Of a DNA stretch of 64,000 bases, positions 1 to 8,255 are shown in pieces (positions within the stretch are counted from its first letter, which is position 1; every line of letters starts with the position of its first letter). Under the pieces are notes generated by a model. It had not been told where the DNA came from, did no database searches, and worked only from the letters and a program-made list of their open reading frames with translations. Location of the stretch: assembly GCA_036323355.1 (NCBI GenBank), contig AP028876.1:930001-994000 (forward strand), given 5' to 3'. The translations under genes were made by a program, and so were the position numbers. The DNA is from Gottschalkiaceae bacterium SANA (GTDB lineage Bacteria > Bacillota > Clostridia > Tissierellales > GPF-1).

Positions 1-780
1 TATATTATGGGTTTTATCGGTGAAAATGGGGCTGGAAAAACGACGACAATCAAAAGCATAATGAATTTGATTCAACTTGATGGCGGAGAAATCTTGGTGG
101 ATGGATTGGACTCTGTCCAACATGAAAAAGCTGTTAAAGAAAAAATTGGATTTGTTTTTGATGATATGCATTTTTATGAATTTTTAAAAATGGATCAAAT
201 GACAGAGATCATTCGAAGGTTTTATCCCCGATGGGATCAAGGACTGTATAAGAAAACCATCAAGCGCTTTGATTTGCCGGCAAACAAGAAAATTAAGGAA
301 ATGTCTTCCGGTATGAAGATGAAGTACTGTCTTGCTACCGCCCTTAGCCATGGCGCCGAATTGATTCTTTTGGATGAACCAACCTCTGGATTGGATCCGG
401 TCTTTCGGTCTGAACTTCTTGAAATTTTTCAAGACTTGATATCTTCAGGTGAAAGAAGCATTTTTTTCTCTAGTCATATTACTTCTGATCTTGATCAGGT
501 GGCGGATTATATTAGTTTGATCCATCGGGGACAGCTCATTTTTTCAGAGGATCAAGAGACGATCCGGGACCGATTTCATTTGGTGAAAGGTGGTATTTCG
601 CAGTGGAATCCCTTGGCAGAAAAGGCCTGCTATGGAGTCCGCAAAAATGAAATCTCCTTTTCTGGATTGACATCAGATGTTGCGACAGTGCGTAAGTATA
701 TTCCAGGGGACGTTGTGATTGAGCCTGCTAATCTGGAAGAAATTATGATTCATATTGCAAGGGGGGAGAATCATGCGTAA
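1..780 (+). CDS. ABC transporter ATP-binding protein, 5' end cut off by window
   Basis: The reading frame is open from base 1, and the Walker A motif GENGAGKTT lies only a few codons in, so the true start and about 30 residues lie before the window. Walker B with D-loop (LILLDEPTSGLDP) and the H-loop (FFSSHITSD) are clear; the signature is atypical (MSSGMKMK instead of LSGGQ), as is common in ABC-2 drug or peptide exporters of the YtrB/BcrA type. The ATP-hydrolysing subunit would energise export at the membrane with the permease that follows, whose start codon overlaps this stop. The downstream GntR gene completes a typical self-regulated exporter operon. Substrate unknown. Confidence 0.9.
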   Translation, partial: YIMGFIGENGAGKTTTIKSIMNLIQLDGGEILVDGLDSVQHEKAVKEKIGFVFDDMHFYEFLKMDQMTEIIRRFYPRWDQGLYKKTIKRFDLPANKKIKEMSSGMKMKYCLATALSHGAELILLDEPTSGLDPVFRSELLEIFQDLISSGERSIFFSSHITSDLDQVADYISLIHRGQLIFSEDQETIRDRFHLVKGGISQWNPLAEKACYGVRKNEISFSGLTSDVATVRKYIPGDVVIEPANLEEIMIHIARGENHA

Positions 781-1405
781 TTTAATTATGAAAGATTTTG
801 CCTTGCTTCGTTCTGGTCGACTCTTGTGGATGGGATTGATCTATACAATTTTTATTCTCGTTGATCGTGGGGAGAGTGATGGAATTTTTGGAAGCTCGAC
901 TTTCTTTCTGGTTTTTGTCACCTATATCTTTGTTAACTATTTGAACTCCTATGATTATATGTATCATGGAGATCAATTTTTGAACGCTTTTCCCGTTTCA
1001 CGAAGGGAAGTGGTTGAAAGTCGCTATGCCAGTGTATTACTTTTATCAGGCGGATTCTTTTGCTTGGCCTATGGCTTGAGAGCGGTACTATGGACCTTTG
1101 GTTATCCCTATGCCAATGGCATTGTTAGTTTTCCGCAATTAACGATCGTCATCCTTGCAGTGGCATTGTACTATGGATTCTTGCTGCCCTTGTATTTCAA
1201 ATTTGGATACGAGCGATTACGTTGGCTGAATTTTATTGCCCTGATCACGGTGAGTATTGTATCCTCGGTAATGGGTGTATTGATGATGTCAGTCCCTGTA
1301 TTCAGGAGTTGGTGGATGCCCCTGACAAGTGCTGGGGTGGGGGCACTGATTATATTTATTTCGATGCGAGCATCGATTAAGAATTACAAAAGTAGGGATT
1401 TTTAG
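773..1405 (+). CDS. ABC-2 type transporter permease
   Basis: A 210-residue hydrophobic protein with about five or six membrane segments, consistent with the ABC-2 permease partner of the preceding ATPase. I choose the ATG at 773 because a strong GGGGGGAG ribosome binding site ends a few bases upstream; an in-frame ATG at 755 lacks one. The start overlaps the end of the ATPase gene, which suggests translational coupling. No substrate can be inferred from sequence. Confidence 0.85.
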   Translation: MRNLIMKDFALLRSGRLLWMGLIYTIFILVDRGESDGIFGSSTFFLVFVTYIFVNYLNSYDYMYHGDQFLNAFPVSRREVVESRYASVLLLSGGFFCLAYGLRAVLWTFGYPYANGIVSFPQLTIVILAVALYYGFLLPLYFKFGYERLRWLNFIALITVSIVSSVMGVLMMSVPVFRSWWMPLTSAGVGALIIFISMRASIKNYKSRDF

Positions 1406-1786
1406 ATGACTGTGCGCATTGTATTATCCAATCGTTCAGGTGAACCCATTTATCAGCAAATTGTAAATCAATTAAAAGCTCAGATTCTGGAAGGAGAGCT
1501 AGGTGCAGGAAAGTCCATTCCTTCCATTCGTGCTTTGGCCAAACTGGTCGGAGTTAGTGTGATCACGACGAAACGGGCTTATGAAGAGTTGGAAAGGGGT
1601 GGCTTTATTTATACGCAGCCTGGTAAGGGCAGTTTTGTGGCAGAAATGAATCTTGATTTTGTCAAGGAGAGGAAACTGGCAAGCCTACAGGAGCAACTGG
1701 CTGATTTGATGACGGATGCAAAATCCTTGCAGATGTCCTACGAGGAGTTCCAGGAAATGGCTATCGTTCTTTGGGAGGAAAGTTGA
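1406..1786 (+). CDS. GntR-family transcriptional regulator (YtrA-like)
   Basis: A 126-residue protein. The N-terminal winged helix (about residues 8-75) carries the typical GntR words EPIYQQIVNQLKAQI, PSIRALAK and TTKRAYEELERGG; only a short helical tail of about 40 residues follows, as in the YtrA subfamily, which has no effector domain. Its ATG directly abuts the permease stop, so it is the third gene of the exporter operon. YtrA relatives repress their own ABC operon and respond to cell-wall antibiotics; here the gene is last rather than first. That it controls this exporter is inference from position. Confidence 0.9.
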   Translation: MTVRIVLSNRSGEPIYQQIVNQLKAQILEGELGAGKSIPSIRALAKLVGVSVITTKRAYEELERGGFIYTQPGKGSFVAEMNLDFVKERKLASLQEQLADLMTDAKSLQMSYEEFQEMAIVLWEES

Positions 1787-1811
1787 GTTTATTTAAGTAA
1801 GCCGTTATAAT
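1783..1811 (+). promoter_or_regulatory. Sigma-A-like promoter for mntP
   Basis: TTGAGT (1783-1788) and a perfect TATAAT (1806-1811) are separated by 17 bases. The -35 box overlaps the stop of the GntR gene, and the site lies 31 bases upstream of the mntP start. Confidence 0.7.
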
Positions 1812-1842
1812 AAGACCTGTCGAAAAGTGAGAGGTGAAAGAT

Positions 1843-2448
1843 ATGGCAATAGGTACTATGTTTGTGATTGCGTTGGCGTTGGCGATGGATGCTTTTACGG
1901 TTTCTATTTCGTGTGGCGTGTCGAATTTAACAAGATGGACGAAAGAACAGATGAAATTAGCAATCTTTTTTGGCGGTTTTCAGGGGCTGATGCCGATTCT
2001 TGGTTATGCGGTTATTCGTTATTTCCAGGTGGACCTTAGTGAAACTGGCGGATTTGTTGCAATGACGCTTTTGGGATTTATTGGTGCAAAAATGATTTGG
2101 GAATCTTTTAAGCCAATCCCAAATCGGTGCGATCGAGATGTCTGTATGGAAGAAATGTGCGACCGAGAGTTTTGCTTGAAAACCGGAAAGCCACGGGAAT
2201 TGCCCCTAAAAGAATTATTAACATTGTCCGTTGCAACAAGTATAGATGCACTGGCAGTGGGGGTGAGTTTTGCTTTGATTGGGAATCGTATTGTACTTCC
2301 AGCTTTGATAATTGCCGTGGTAACGGCGATACTTTCTTTTTTTGGAGCGCGATTTGGCTTGCGCTTGGGTGAACGCTTTGGCAAGCTTGCCGAGCGAGTA
2401 GGTGGTATGGTTTTGATTGCACTGGGAATTTTAATTATGGTCGGATAA
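1843..2448 (+). CDS. mntP: Manganese efflux pump MntP
   Basis: A 201-residue membrane protein with six predicted helices and the duplicated signature of the MntP/YebN family: ALAMDAFTVSISCG near residue 10 and the second-half copy SIDALAVGVSFALIG near residue 130, each with a conserved membrane Asp. MntP exports Mn(II) across the cytoplasmic membrane. The ATG at 1843 has a GAGAGGTG ribosome binding site at correct spacing; an in-frame GTG at 1834 lies inside that site. No yybP-ykoY riboswitch fits in the short leader. A terminator follows directly. Confidence 0.92.
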   Translation: MAIGTMFVIALALAMDAFTVSISCGVSNLTRWTKEQMKLAIFFGGFQGLMPILGYAVIRYFQVDLSETGGFVAMTLLGFIGAKMIWESFKPIPNRCDRDVCMEEMCDREFCLKTGKPRELPLKELLTLSVATSIDALAVGVSFALIGNRIVLPALIIAVVTAILSFFGARFGLRLGERFGKLAERVGGMVLIALGILIMVG

Positions 2449-2449
2449 A

Positions 2450-2475
2450 GGTGTAGGTAACTACATCTTTTTTTT
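2450..2475 (+). terminator. Rho-independent terminator of mntP
   Basis: Seven-pair stem GGTGTAG / CTACATC (one G-U pair) with loop GTAA, followed by nine T residues. Confidence 0.75.
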
Positions 2476-2537
2476 TGACAAATAATTGGCAATAAATTAC
2501 AACTAGAATGTGGTATAGTTGAAACAAGGAGGAGCCT

Positions 2538-4214
2538 ATGGAGAAAAAAGGTCATTTTACAAAACTATATATGAAACGATTTTTCTCAGGAGTTCTCTTT
2601 TTTTTCATGCTGATTTATGGAATTTCATCTTTTGCTTCTTATCAATCGATTCAATACCAGCGCGAGTTGGTAGAAAAAAGACAAGAACAAGCAATTTCCA
2701 CCTTGCATCGGGAATTGGTTGAAGAGATTCAGAAAGTATCTCATGACTTAGAGCTTTTAACAGAAGATCCTCTTTTTTTGACATTTATTAGCGGAGAAGG
2801 GAAAAACCGAGGCGCAATCATTAGTCAGTGGATCGATTTTATGCAAATCAGCGGATCTTATCAGTATATTTCATTTGTGAATTTAGTTGGAGAAGAAGTA
2901 GTTCGTGTGAATACCCAGGAGAAAATGGCCTACGGGGTCGCGGATATGCAATTGAAAAATATAGAAAATTCCACTTTTTATATGGAAGCTAGTCAAGTAC
3001 GGAAAAATTTCGTCTATTTTTCTTCACTCGAAGCGATTGAATCCGATTCTCAAGGGAATGATTTTAATGCTGCTGTTCCGGTTTATGATTTCCACGGCTA
3101 CAAGCGAGGATTGTTCCAAATGAACTATATGACAGAAATTTTGACTTCTATGATGGATGATCATGCACAGATCTTCGATACACACCTGATGCTGATTCAA
3201 GAGGATGGAAAGGTTCTTTGCTCGGATCAGGGAAGTAGTCAACTCCTTCAAGTTGATCCCAATCAGCGAGAAATTTTGTCGATTTTAACTCAGTCAGAAG
3301 ATTCAGGTCAGTTTGAAACGGTAAATGGACGGTATACCTATGAACGATTAAGTCCAGACTCAATGGGAGAAGAAGCGGGCATCCGGATGTCTCTAAAAGA
3401 TGAAAAATGGGTCTTGCTTGCACATGCGACACCGAATGACTTTTTTTTCTTAAATGGGATGGAGGATTGGAAAAATGGCTTGCTAATGGGTCTTGAAGAT
3501 CTTCGACGTTATGGATTAATTGCACTATTAGCAGCATTTTTATTTGCAGAGTTTCGAAGATATCGGCAAGAAAAAGAAGACGCAGCCAAACATTCACAAC
3601 TTAAAATTGATCAAATATCAATGGAGTATCAGGACTTGATGGATGCTTTGATCGAAATGTTGGAACAGGCATCTATTGTGACTTCGCGCGATCAAGAAAA
3701 CCATGGCGTTCGAGTTGGAAAATATGCAAAAATGATGGCGGAACATAGTCGATGTACGGATGATTTTGTACAGGAAATTGAGACCTATTCGGTTATTCAT
3801 GATATTGGAAAGATTGGAATAAAAGCAAGTATTTTATCCAAGGCAGGAACGTTAAACGCTGGGGAATTCAATGAAATTACGCAGCATGTACAAATTGGTT
3901 ACAATTTGATTAGACATTTGAATTTGGGCAAGGTAGCCGAAAATTTGGTCTTGTACCATCATGAGAGGTGGGATGGAAATGGATACCTTCATGGACTTGA
4001 AGCGGATCAGATTCCGCTGGAAGCAAGGATTTTAGCGATTGCAGATTGCTATGATGCCTTGCGGATGGATAAACCGCAACGAAGAGGGTTGGATCATCCA
4101 ACTGCCATCAAGATTTTGTTGGAGGGGAAGGGAACTAAATACGATCCAGACCTGCTTGAGATTGTTGAAAAACATCAAGGTGAGTTTTATCAAATATTTG
4201 AGCGTAATAAATAG
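2538..4214 (+). CDS. Membrane HD-GYP domain sensor, putative cyclic-di-GMP phosphodiesterase
   Basis: A 558-residue protein: a first membrane helix (about residues 12-35), an extracytoplasmic sensor of about 270 residues resembling a Cache/PAS-type domain, a second helix (about 315-335), a short linker and a C-terminal HD-GYP domain. The latter has HDIGKIG and HHERWDGNGY, the metal-binding and GYP-region motifs; the usual P after GY is L here. HD-GYP enzymes hydrolyse cyclic di-GMP, so this probably couples an external signal to c-di-GMP breakdown. AAGGAGG lies seven bases before the ATG. No GGDEF partner is in the window. Monocistronic, closed by a strong hairpin. Confidence 0.87.
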   Translation: MEKKGHFTKLYMKRFFSGVLFFFMLIYGISSFASYQSIQYQRELVEKRQEQAISTLHRELVEEIQKVSHDLELLTEDPLFLTFISGEGKNRGAIISQWIDFMQISGSYQYISFVNLVGEEVVRVNTQEKMAYGVADMQLKNIENSTFYMEASQVRKNFVYFSSLEAIESDSQGNDFNAAVPVYDFHGYKRGLFQMNYMTEILTSMMDDHAQIFDTHLMLIQEDGKVLCSDQGSSQLLQVDPNQREILSILTQSEDSGQFETVNGRYTYERLSPDSMGEEAGIRMSLKDEKWVLLAHATPNDFFFLNGMEDWKNGLLMGLEDLRRYGLIALLAAFLFAEFRRYRQEKEDAAKHSQLKIDQISMEYQDLMDALIEMLEQASIVTSRDQENHGVRVGKYAKMMAEHSRCTDDFVQEIETYSVIHDIGKIGIKASILSKAGTLNAGEFNEITQHVQIGYNLIRHLNLGKVAENLVLYHHERWDGNGYLHGLEADQIPLEARILAIADCYDALRMDKPQRRGLDHPTAIKILLEGKGTKYDPDLLEIVEKHQGEFYQIFERNK

Positions 4215-4238
4215 CGGCAGAGAATCTGCCGCTATTTT
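4211..4238. terminator. Bidirectional terminator between HD-GYP gene and msrA
   Basis: Perfect ten-pair stem ATAGCGGCAG / CTGCCGCTAT with loop AGAAT and T-rich flank. It serves the HD-GYP gene on the plus strand and overlaps the msrA stop codon on the minus strand. Confidence 0.75.
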
Positions 4239-4708
4239 GATAAGTCGATATGACAGTATCCATTTGGGTTCTTTTGCAGATACTTTTGGTGGTATTCTCC
4301 TGCATCGTAGAAAACCTTCAGTGCTTCGATTTCGGTGACAATTGGGCGATCAATTTTTTCTTGTTCATGTGCCCGTGACGCTTCTAGAATGGGTAGATCA
4401 TTTGCATCGATATAATAGATCCCTGTTCGATATTGACTCCCGATATCAGGTCCCTGACGATTCAAGAGCGTTGGGTTAATAATATGCCAGAAGGATTGAA
4501 GTAACCTTTCTAAAGATAACACGTTCTCATCATATTCGATCCATACGGCTTCCGTATGCCCGGTTATTCCACTGCAAATTTGCTCGTAACTTGGATTTTC
4601 TGTTTGACCATTTGCATAGCCAACCTTAGTGAATATAACACCTGCAAGCTTTTCTAGATAGGCTTCTACACCCCAAAAACAGCCGCCAGCCAGTACAATT
4701 TTTTTCAT
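4232..4708 (-). CDS. msrA: Peptide methionine sulfoxide reductase MsrA
   Basis: A 158-residue protein with the MsrA active-site motif GCFWG (nucleophilic Cys near residue 10) and the C-terminal [11 protein letters not shown] block that lines the substrate pocket. It reduces methionine-S-sulfoxide in proteins and protects against oxidants. The start at 4708 has AGGAGGTG just upstream; a longer in-frame extension lacks a site and covers the promoter. No MsrB partner or fusion is seen. It stands alone with its own promoter. Confidence 0.95.
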   Translation of the reverse strand: MKKIVLAGGCFWGVEAYLEKLAGVIFTKVGYANGQTENPSYEQICSGITGHTEAVWIEYDENVLSLERLLQSFWHIINPTLLNRQGPDIGSQYRTGIYYIDANDLPILEASRAHEQEKIDRPIVTEIEALKVFYDAGEYHQKYLQKNPNGYCHIDLSK

Positions 4709-4727
4709 AGAAGCACCTCCTAAACTC

Positions 4728-4756
4728 ATCGTAATGAGATTTCTTATGCCTGTCAA
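4728..4756 (-). promoter_or_regulatory. Sigma-A-like promoter for msrA
   Basis: On the minus strand TTGACA (4756-4751) is followed after 17 bases by TACGAT (4733-4728), 20 bases upstream of the msrA start. Confidence 0.7.
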
Positions 4757-4886
4757 GGAAAACCTTACCATGAATCTTCCGTGAATTTTCTGTTATTTTA
4801 CTTGATAATCTTTCTCAGTATGGTATGATTACATGCATAAGAACAAAACACGAGCAAGTTGTCTTGATTTGTGAAGGAGTGAAAAC

Positions 4887-5411
4887 GTGCAGCAAGAACT
4901 AAAACGATTGAATCAAAAGTACGGAGAAGAATTTGTCGCAATTGCGATGCCAGTAGTCACGAATGATCTATATCAAACGATGAGGGCCATTCCGCATCAT
5001 CATGAAAGTGTATACGAGCATTGTCTGGATGTTGCCTATTTTGCCTATCGGATTGCAAGAAAACGGAAATGGGATTATGAGTCAACCGTTCGAGGTGCAC
5101 TTCTGCATGATTTTTATCTGTATAAATTTAAAAGGAAAGCCTTGTATCGATTGATTTACGATGCGCTAAAGCATGCGGCTATACATCCAAGATTGTCTTT
5201 AAAAAATGCCTTAGAGCATTTTCAATTAAATGATATGGAACAGGATATTATCAAAAAACACATGTTTCCCTTTGGCATTCCCCGCTATAAAGAAAGTTGG
5301 GCTGTAAGCTTGGTTGATAAGGGCCTTGCAGTTATGGAATATGGACAAAGATTAACACGGGGGAAAGTGCGATGGTTGTACTTTTACCAGAAACCTATCT
5401 TACAAACGTAA
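4887..5411 (+). CDS. HD-domain metal-dependent phosphohydrolase, uncharacterised
   Basis: A 174-residue protein of the HD superfamily. Visible ligands are H in YEHCLDVAYFAYRIA (near residue 45), the HD pair in GALLHDFYLY (near residue 75), H in DALKHAAIHP and D in VSLVDKGLAV. This pattern is common in small Clostridial HD proteins of unknown substrate. The GTG start at 4887 is set by GAAGGAG ten bases upstream. It is monocistronic, ending in a strong terminator. The metal-dependent phosphohydrolase role is family knowledge; the substrate is unknown. Confidence 0.8.
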   Translation: MQQELKRLNQKYGEEFVAIAMPVVTNDLYQTMRAIPHHHESVYEHCLDVAYFAYRIARKRKWDYESTVRGALLHDFYLYKFKRKALYRLIYDALKHAAIHPRLSLKNALEHFQLNDMEQDIIKKHMFPFGIPRYKESWAVSLVDKGLAVMEYGQRLTRGKVRWLYFYQKPILQT

Positions 5412-5435
5412 AGATCGCGGAAGCGATCTTTTTTT
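5411..5435 (+). terminator. Terminator of the HD-domain gene
   Basis: Eight-pair stem AAGATCGC / GCGATCTT with GGAA loop, followed by a T run. Confidence 0.8.
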
Positions 5436-5436
5436 C

Positions 5437-5465
5437 ATGTCAGAATTCATCAAAAATGCTATACT
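5437..5465 (+). promoter_or_regulatory. Probable promoter for the Xaa-Pro aminopeptidase operon
   Basis: ATGTCA (5437-5442; four of six to consensus) and TATACT (5460-5465) are 17 bases apart, between the preceding terminator and the ribosome binding site at 5482-5488. Confidence 0.5.
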
Positions 5466-5493
5466 AAAGAAAGTGAAAACTGGAGGAGAAGCT

Positions 5494-7263
5494 ATGAAGC
5501 GATTAGAAGAAATTCAAAAAAAAATGAAGGAAGCGGATCTTTCGGTCTTGGTGATTCCGAGCGCCGATCCGCACCAGAGCGAATATGTGGCACCCTATTG
5601 GAAGTCGCGGACTTTTGCAACCGGTTTTACCGGTTCGGCGGGCACGGCCCTTGTCACGCAAGACGAGGGGTATTTATGGACGGATGGGCGTTATTTTATT
5701 CAGGCGCAAAAACAGATTCAAGGTACAGGTTTTCAATTGATGAAGATGGGGATCCCAGGATATCCAACGATTACAGAGTGGATTCAAGAACATGTTGAAT
5801 CGGGTGATCGGATTGGATTTGACGGCCGAGTGGTTTCCTTGGCAACGATGGAAGAATGGGAAAATGCAATTGGAAATAAAGAGGTGGACTTTTCCATAGA
5901 AAGAGATTGGATCGATGCCTTATGGGCTGATCGTCCTTCTTTGTCGGAGGCGCCGATATTTGAATTGGAAACAAAGTTTGCCGGTAAAGGACGAGAAGAA
6001 AAATTCAATGAAGTGCGAAAACAGATGGCTAGGCATTCGGTGGATGCATACGTGATCTCAAGCTTGGACGATATCGCCTGGTTGACAAATCTTCGGGGAG
6101 GAGATGTAGCGCACACGCCGGTCTTTGCATCCTTTTTTATTCTGACACAGGATAAGGCCAGCCTCTATGTGGAGGAAGAAAAAATTTCGAATCAAATCCG
6201 TGCAAACCTAGTTGCTGATCAAATCACAATAAAGCCCTATGTCTTATTTTATCAAGAGCTTAGCGAGCTGACAGGTTCTGTCGGATATGATAGCAAACGG
6301 ACCTCTGTTTTGGCGGGCTCGTTACTCAACGATAAAGTGATGATAAAGCCACTTCAAGAAATAACCATGCGCTTGAAAGCGGTTAAAAATGAAGTGGAAT
6401 TGAAAAATCTACGGAGCTGTCAGATCGAAGATGGAGCTGCCATGGTGCGATCTCTAAAGCGGATTCGAGAAATGGTTGCATCGACTCAAGAAATAAGCGA
6501 ACAGACGGTGGATGCAATTTTGATTGAAGAGAGAGGCAAGAGTGAATTTTTCTTGGAGCCGAGCTTTGACACCATTGCCGCCTATCGATCCAATGCGGCG
6601 ATGATGCATTATCGGGCAACCCCGGAAAATGATACAGAGATTGAAGCAAGGGGATTTTTGCTGATTGATTCGGGTGGTCAATACTTTACGGGTACGACAG
6701 ACATTACAAGAACACTCGGGTTGGGTGAATTGACAGAAGAAGAGAAAAAAGACTATACCCTGGTGTTGAAGGGGATGATTCAGCTCACCATGGCAAAATT
6801 TTTAAAAGGGACATCGGGCCTACAATTGGATCCGATTGCTAGAAGTCCATTGTGGAAAGAAGGCTTGGATTATAAGTGTGGAACAGGTCATGGGGTTGGA
6901 TATTTACTTGGTGTGCATGAAGGACCGCAAAATTTTTCCAGTCGAAAGGGTGCGGAAACGCCATTGGAATTGGGGATGATTGTCACCAACGAACCTGGGG
7001 TGTACAAAGAGGGAAAACATGGAATTCGAACAGAAAACATGTTATCCGTACGGGAAGATAAGCAAACTGCAGATGGTACCTTCTATGGTTTTGAGACCAT
7101 GACCCTTTGCCCCATCGATAGGCGGCCAATTGAGGTGTCACGCTTATTGGACGAGGAGAAGGCTTGGTTGAATGCATATCATCAGCTGGTTTTTGAAACA
7201 TTATCTCCCGTATTGAGTAAGGAAGAACAGGCTTTTCTTAAAGAAGAGACAGCTGCTATTTAG
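5494..7263 (+). CDS. Xaa-Pro aminopeptidase, M24B family
   Basis: A 589-residue protein with two N-terminal creatinase-like domains and a C-terminal pita-bread peptidase domain, the long form seen in eukaryotic XPNPEP1 and many Bacillota. Metal ligands of family M24 are visible: D in LLIDSGG, D in GTTDITRT, H in CGTGHGVGYLLGVHEGP, and E in TNEPGVY and RTENML. It removes N-terminal residues that precede proline. I take the ATG at 5494 (GGAGGAG upstream); an earlier in-frame ATG at 5437 falls directly behind the terminator and in the promoter. Probably co-transcribed with the HAD gene 16 bases downstream. Confidence 0.92.
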   Translation: MKRLEEIQKKMKEADLSVLVIPSADPHQSEYVAPYWKSRTFATGFTGSAGTALVTQDEGYLWTDGRYFIQAQKQIQGTGFQLMKMGIPGYPTITEWIQEHVESGDRIGFDGRVVSLATMEEWENAIGNKEVDFSIERDWIDALWADRPSLSEAPIFELETKFAGKGREEKFNEVRKQMARHSVDAYVISSLDDIAWLTNLRGGDVAHTPVFASFFILTQDKASLYVEEEKISNQIRANLVADQITIKPYVLFYQELSELTGSVGYDSKRTSVLAGSLLNDKVMIKPLQEITMRLKAVKNEVELKNLRSCQIEDGAAMVRSLKRIREMVASTQEISEQTVDAILIEERGKSEFFLEPSFDTIAAYRSNAAMMHYRATPENDTEIEARGFLLIDSGGQYFTGTTDITRTLGLGELTEEEKKDYTLVLKGMIQLTMAKFLKGTSGLQLDPIARSPLWKEGLDYKCGTGHGVGYLLGVHEGPQNFSSRKGAETPLELGMIVTNEPGVYKEGKHGIRTENMLSVREDKQTADGTFYGFETMTLCPIDRRPIEVSRLLDEEKAWLNAYHQLVFETLSPVLSKEEQAFLKEETAAI

Positions 7264-7279
7264 GCATAAAGGAGTAGAA

Positions 7280-7960
7280 ATGGCGAAGATTCGAGCAGTA
7301 TTATTTGATGTGGATGGGGTTTTGATCGATTCGATGCCACAATACACAGAAATTTGGCAGCAGGTATTTTCAGAAGCAGGAGTTGAATTGCCGGGTGAGG
7401 TGCTTTATAGAAGAGAGGGAGCCACAAGCCTGGAGACACGGGATTTTTTCAAGTCCTACTCGATGACCAATCATTTGGGTGATCAAAAGATTGATGAAAT
7501 CGAAGCAAGAAAAAGAATCTTAGTTGAGGAAAAAAAAGAGTGGCCCGATTTGCAAGGTGCATTTGACACCTTAAAAGCAGTAAAAGAAACTGGGGCTAAG
7601 GTTGTAGTGGTCACCGGTAGCATGAAGAAAAACTTGCGTGGGAACTTAAGCATGCGATATCCGGGAATGATCGAAGATACTTTGATTCTCACCGGGTATG
7701 ATTACGAGAATTCAAAGCCCCATCCCGAACCCTACTTGCGGGGCATGAAGTTGGCGGCTTGTCATCCTGATGAAGTGATTGTGGTGGAGAACGCGCCCTT
7801 TGGTGTGGAATCTGCCAAGGCCGCAGGGTGCAAATGTTTTGTTGTGAACACGGGAATATTGGACAATAAAGAGCTACTTGAAGCGGGAGCCGATGAGATT
7901 TTTAGTGATCATCGAAGTTTAGCAAAGGCTTTAGTCAAAGAAATTGAGAAAAGCGCGTAA
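7280..7960 (+). CDS. HAD-superfamily phosphatase, beta-phosphoglucomutase-like
   Basis: A 226-residue HAD subfamily IA protein: motif I DVDGVLIDS (residues about 9-17, nucleophile D9 and acid D11), a helical cap, motif II VVTGS, motif III Lys in SKPHPEPY and motif IV VVENAPFGVESAKAAG. The set matches phosphoglycolate phosphatase and beta-phosphoglucomutase-like enzymes; motif IV has VVEN rather than the usual ED pair. A cytoplasmic sugar phosphatase is likely, substrate unknown. It follows the aminopeptidase gene closely and ends in its own terminator. Confidence 0.85.
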   Translation: MAKIRAVLFDVDGVLIDSMPQYTEIWQQVFSEAGVELPGEVLYRREGATSLETRDFFKSYSMTNHLGDQKIDEIEARKRILVEEKKEWPDLQGAFDTLKAVKETGAKVVVVTGSMKKNLRGNLSMRYPGMIEDTLILTGYDYENSKPHPEPYLRGMKLAACHPDEVIVVENAPFGVESAKAAGCKCFVVNTGILDNKELLEAGADEIFSDHRSLAKALVKEIEKSA

Positions 7961-7972
7961 GCGCTTTTTTTA
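7951..7972 (+). terminator. Terminator of the M24/HAD operon
   Basis: Stem AAGCGC / GCGCTT with GTAA loop, which contains the stop codon of the HAD gene, followed by seven T. Confidence 0.75.
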
Positions 7973-7997
7973 TTACAAAAAATTCATAAAATTTATT

Positions 7998-8025
7998 TGA
8001 ACCTTTTTTACACACAGCCGTCTTA
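7998..8025 (+). promoter_or_regulatory. ECF-sigma-type promoter upstream of the sigY-like operon
   Basis: TGAACC (7998-8003) and CGTCTTA (8019-8025) are separated by 15 bases, the architecture of Bacillota ECF promoters (TGAAC ... CGTC, as for SigW, SigX, SigM and SigY). It precedes an operon that itself encodes an ECF sigma factor, so autoregulation is likely. Confidence 0.65.
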
Positions 8026-8056
8026 GGGGTGAAGAAACAAGTAAAAGGAGGAAACG

Positions 8057-8254
8057 ATGAAGTTTTTAATCGAGAATAGCTTGCTGTTATTACCACTTTT
8101 TGCTCTACAATTGGGCTTGGCTTTGTACTGCATACGAAAGATTTTGAAGAATGGGGTTCGTAATTTGTCTAAACCATTGTGGATTGGTTTGGTTCTGCTT
8201 GTCAATCTTGTAGGGCCGCTACTTTTCATGCTGGTCGGTCAAAAGGAGGCATGA
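8057..8254 (+). CDS. Small membrane protein, PLDc_N / YxlE-like
   Basis: A 65-residue protein with two hydrophobic helices (about residues 7-27 and 41-60), with WIGLVLLVNLVGPLLF as in the N-terminal domain of phospholipase-D-like proteins and in Bacillus subtilis YxlE. YxlE is a negative regulator in the sigY operon. A strong AAAGGAGG site precedes the ATG. The next gene starts two bases after the stop, with its ribosome binding site inside this gene. First gene of the sigma operon. Confidence 0.75.
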   Translation: MKFLIENSLLLLPLFALQLGLALYCIRKILKNGVRNLSKPLWIGLVLLVNLVGPLLFMLVGQKEA

Positions 8255-8255
8255 G

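Noticed and set aside
5437-5493. Longer N-terminus for the Xaa-Pro aminopeptidase
   Set aside because: The extension starts in the terminator's T run and covers the promoter; GGAGGAG supports ATG 5494.
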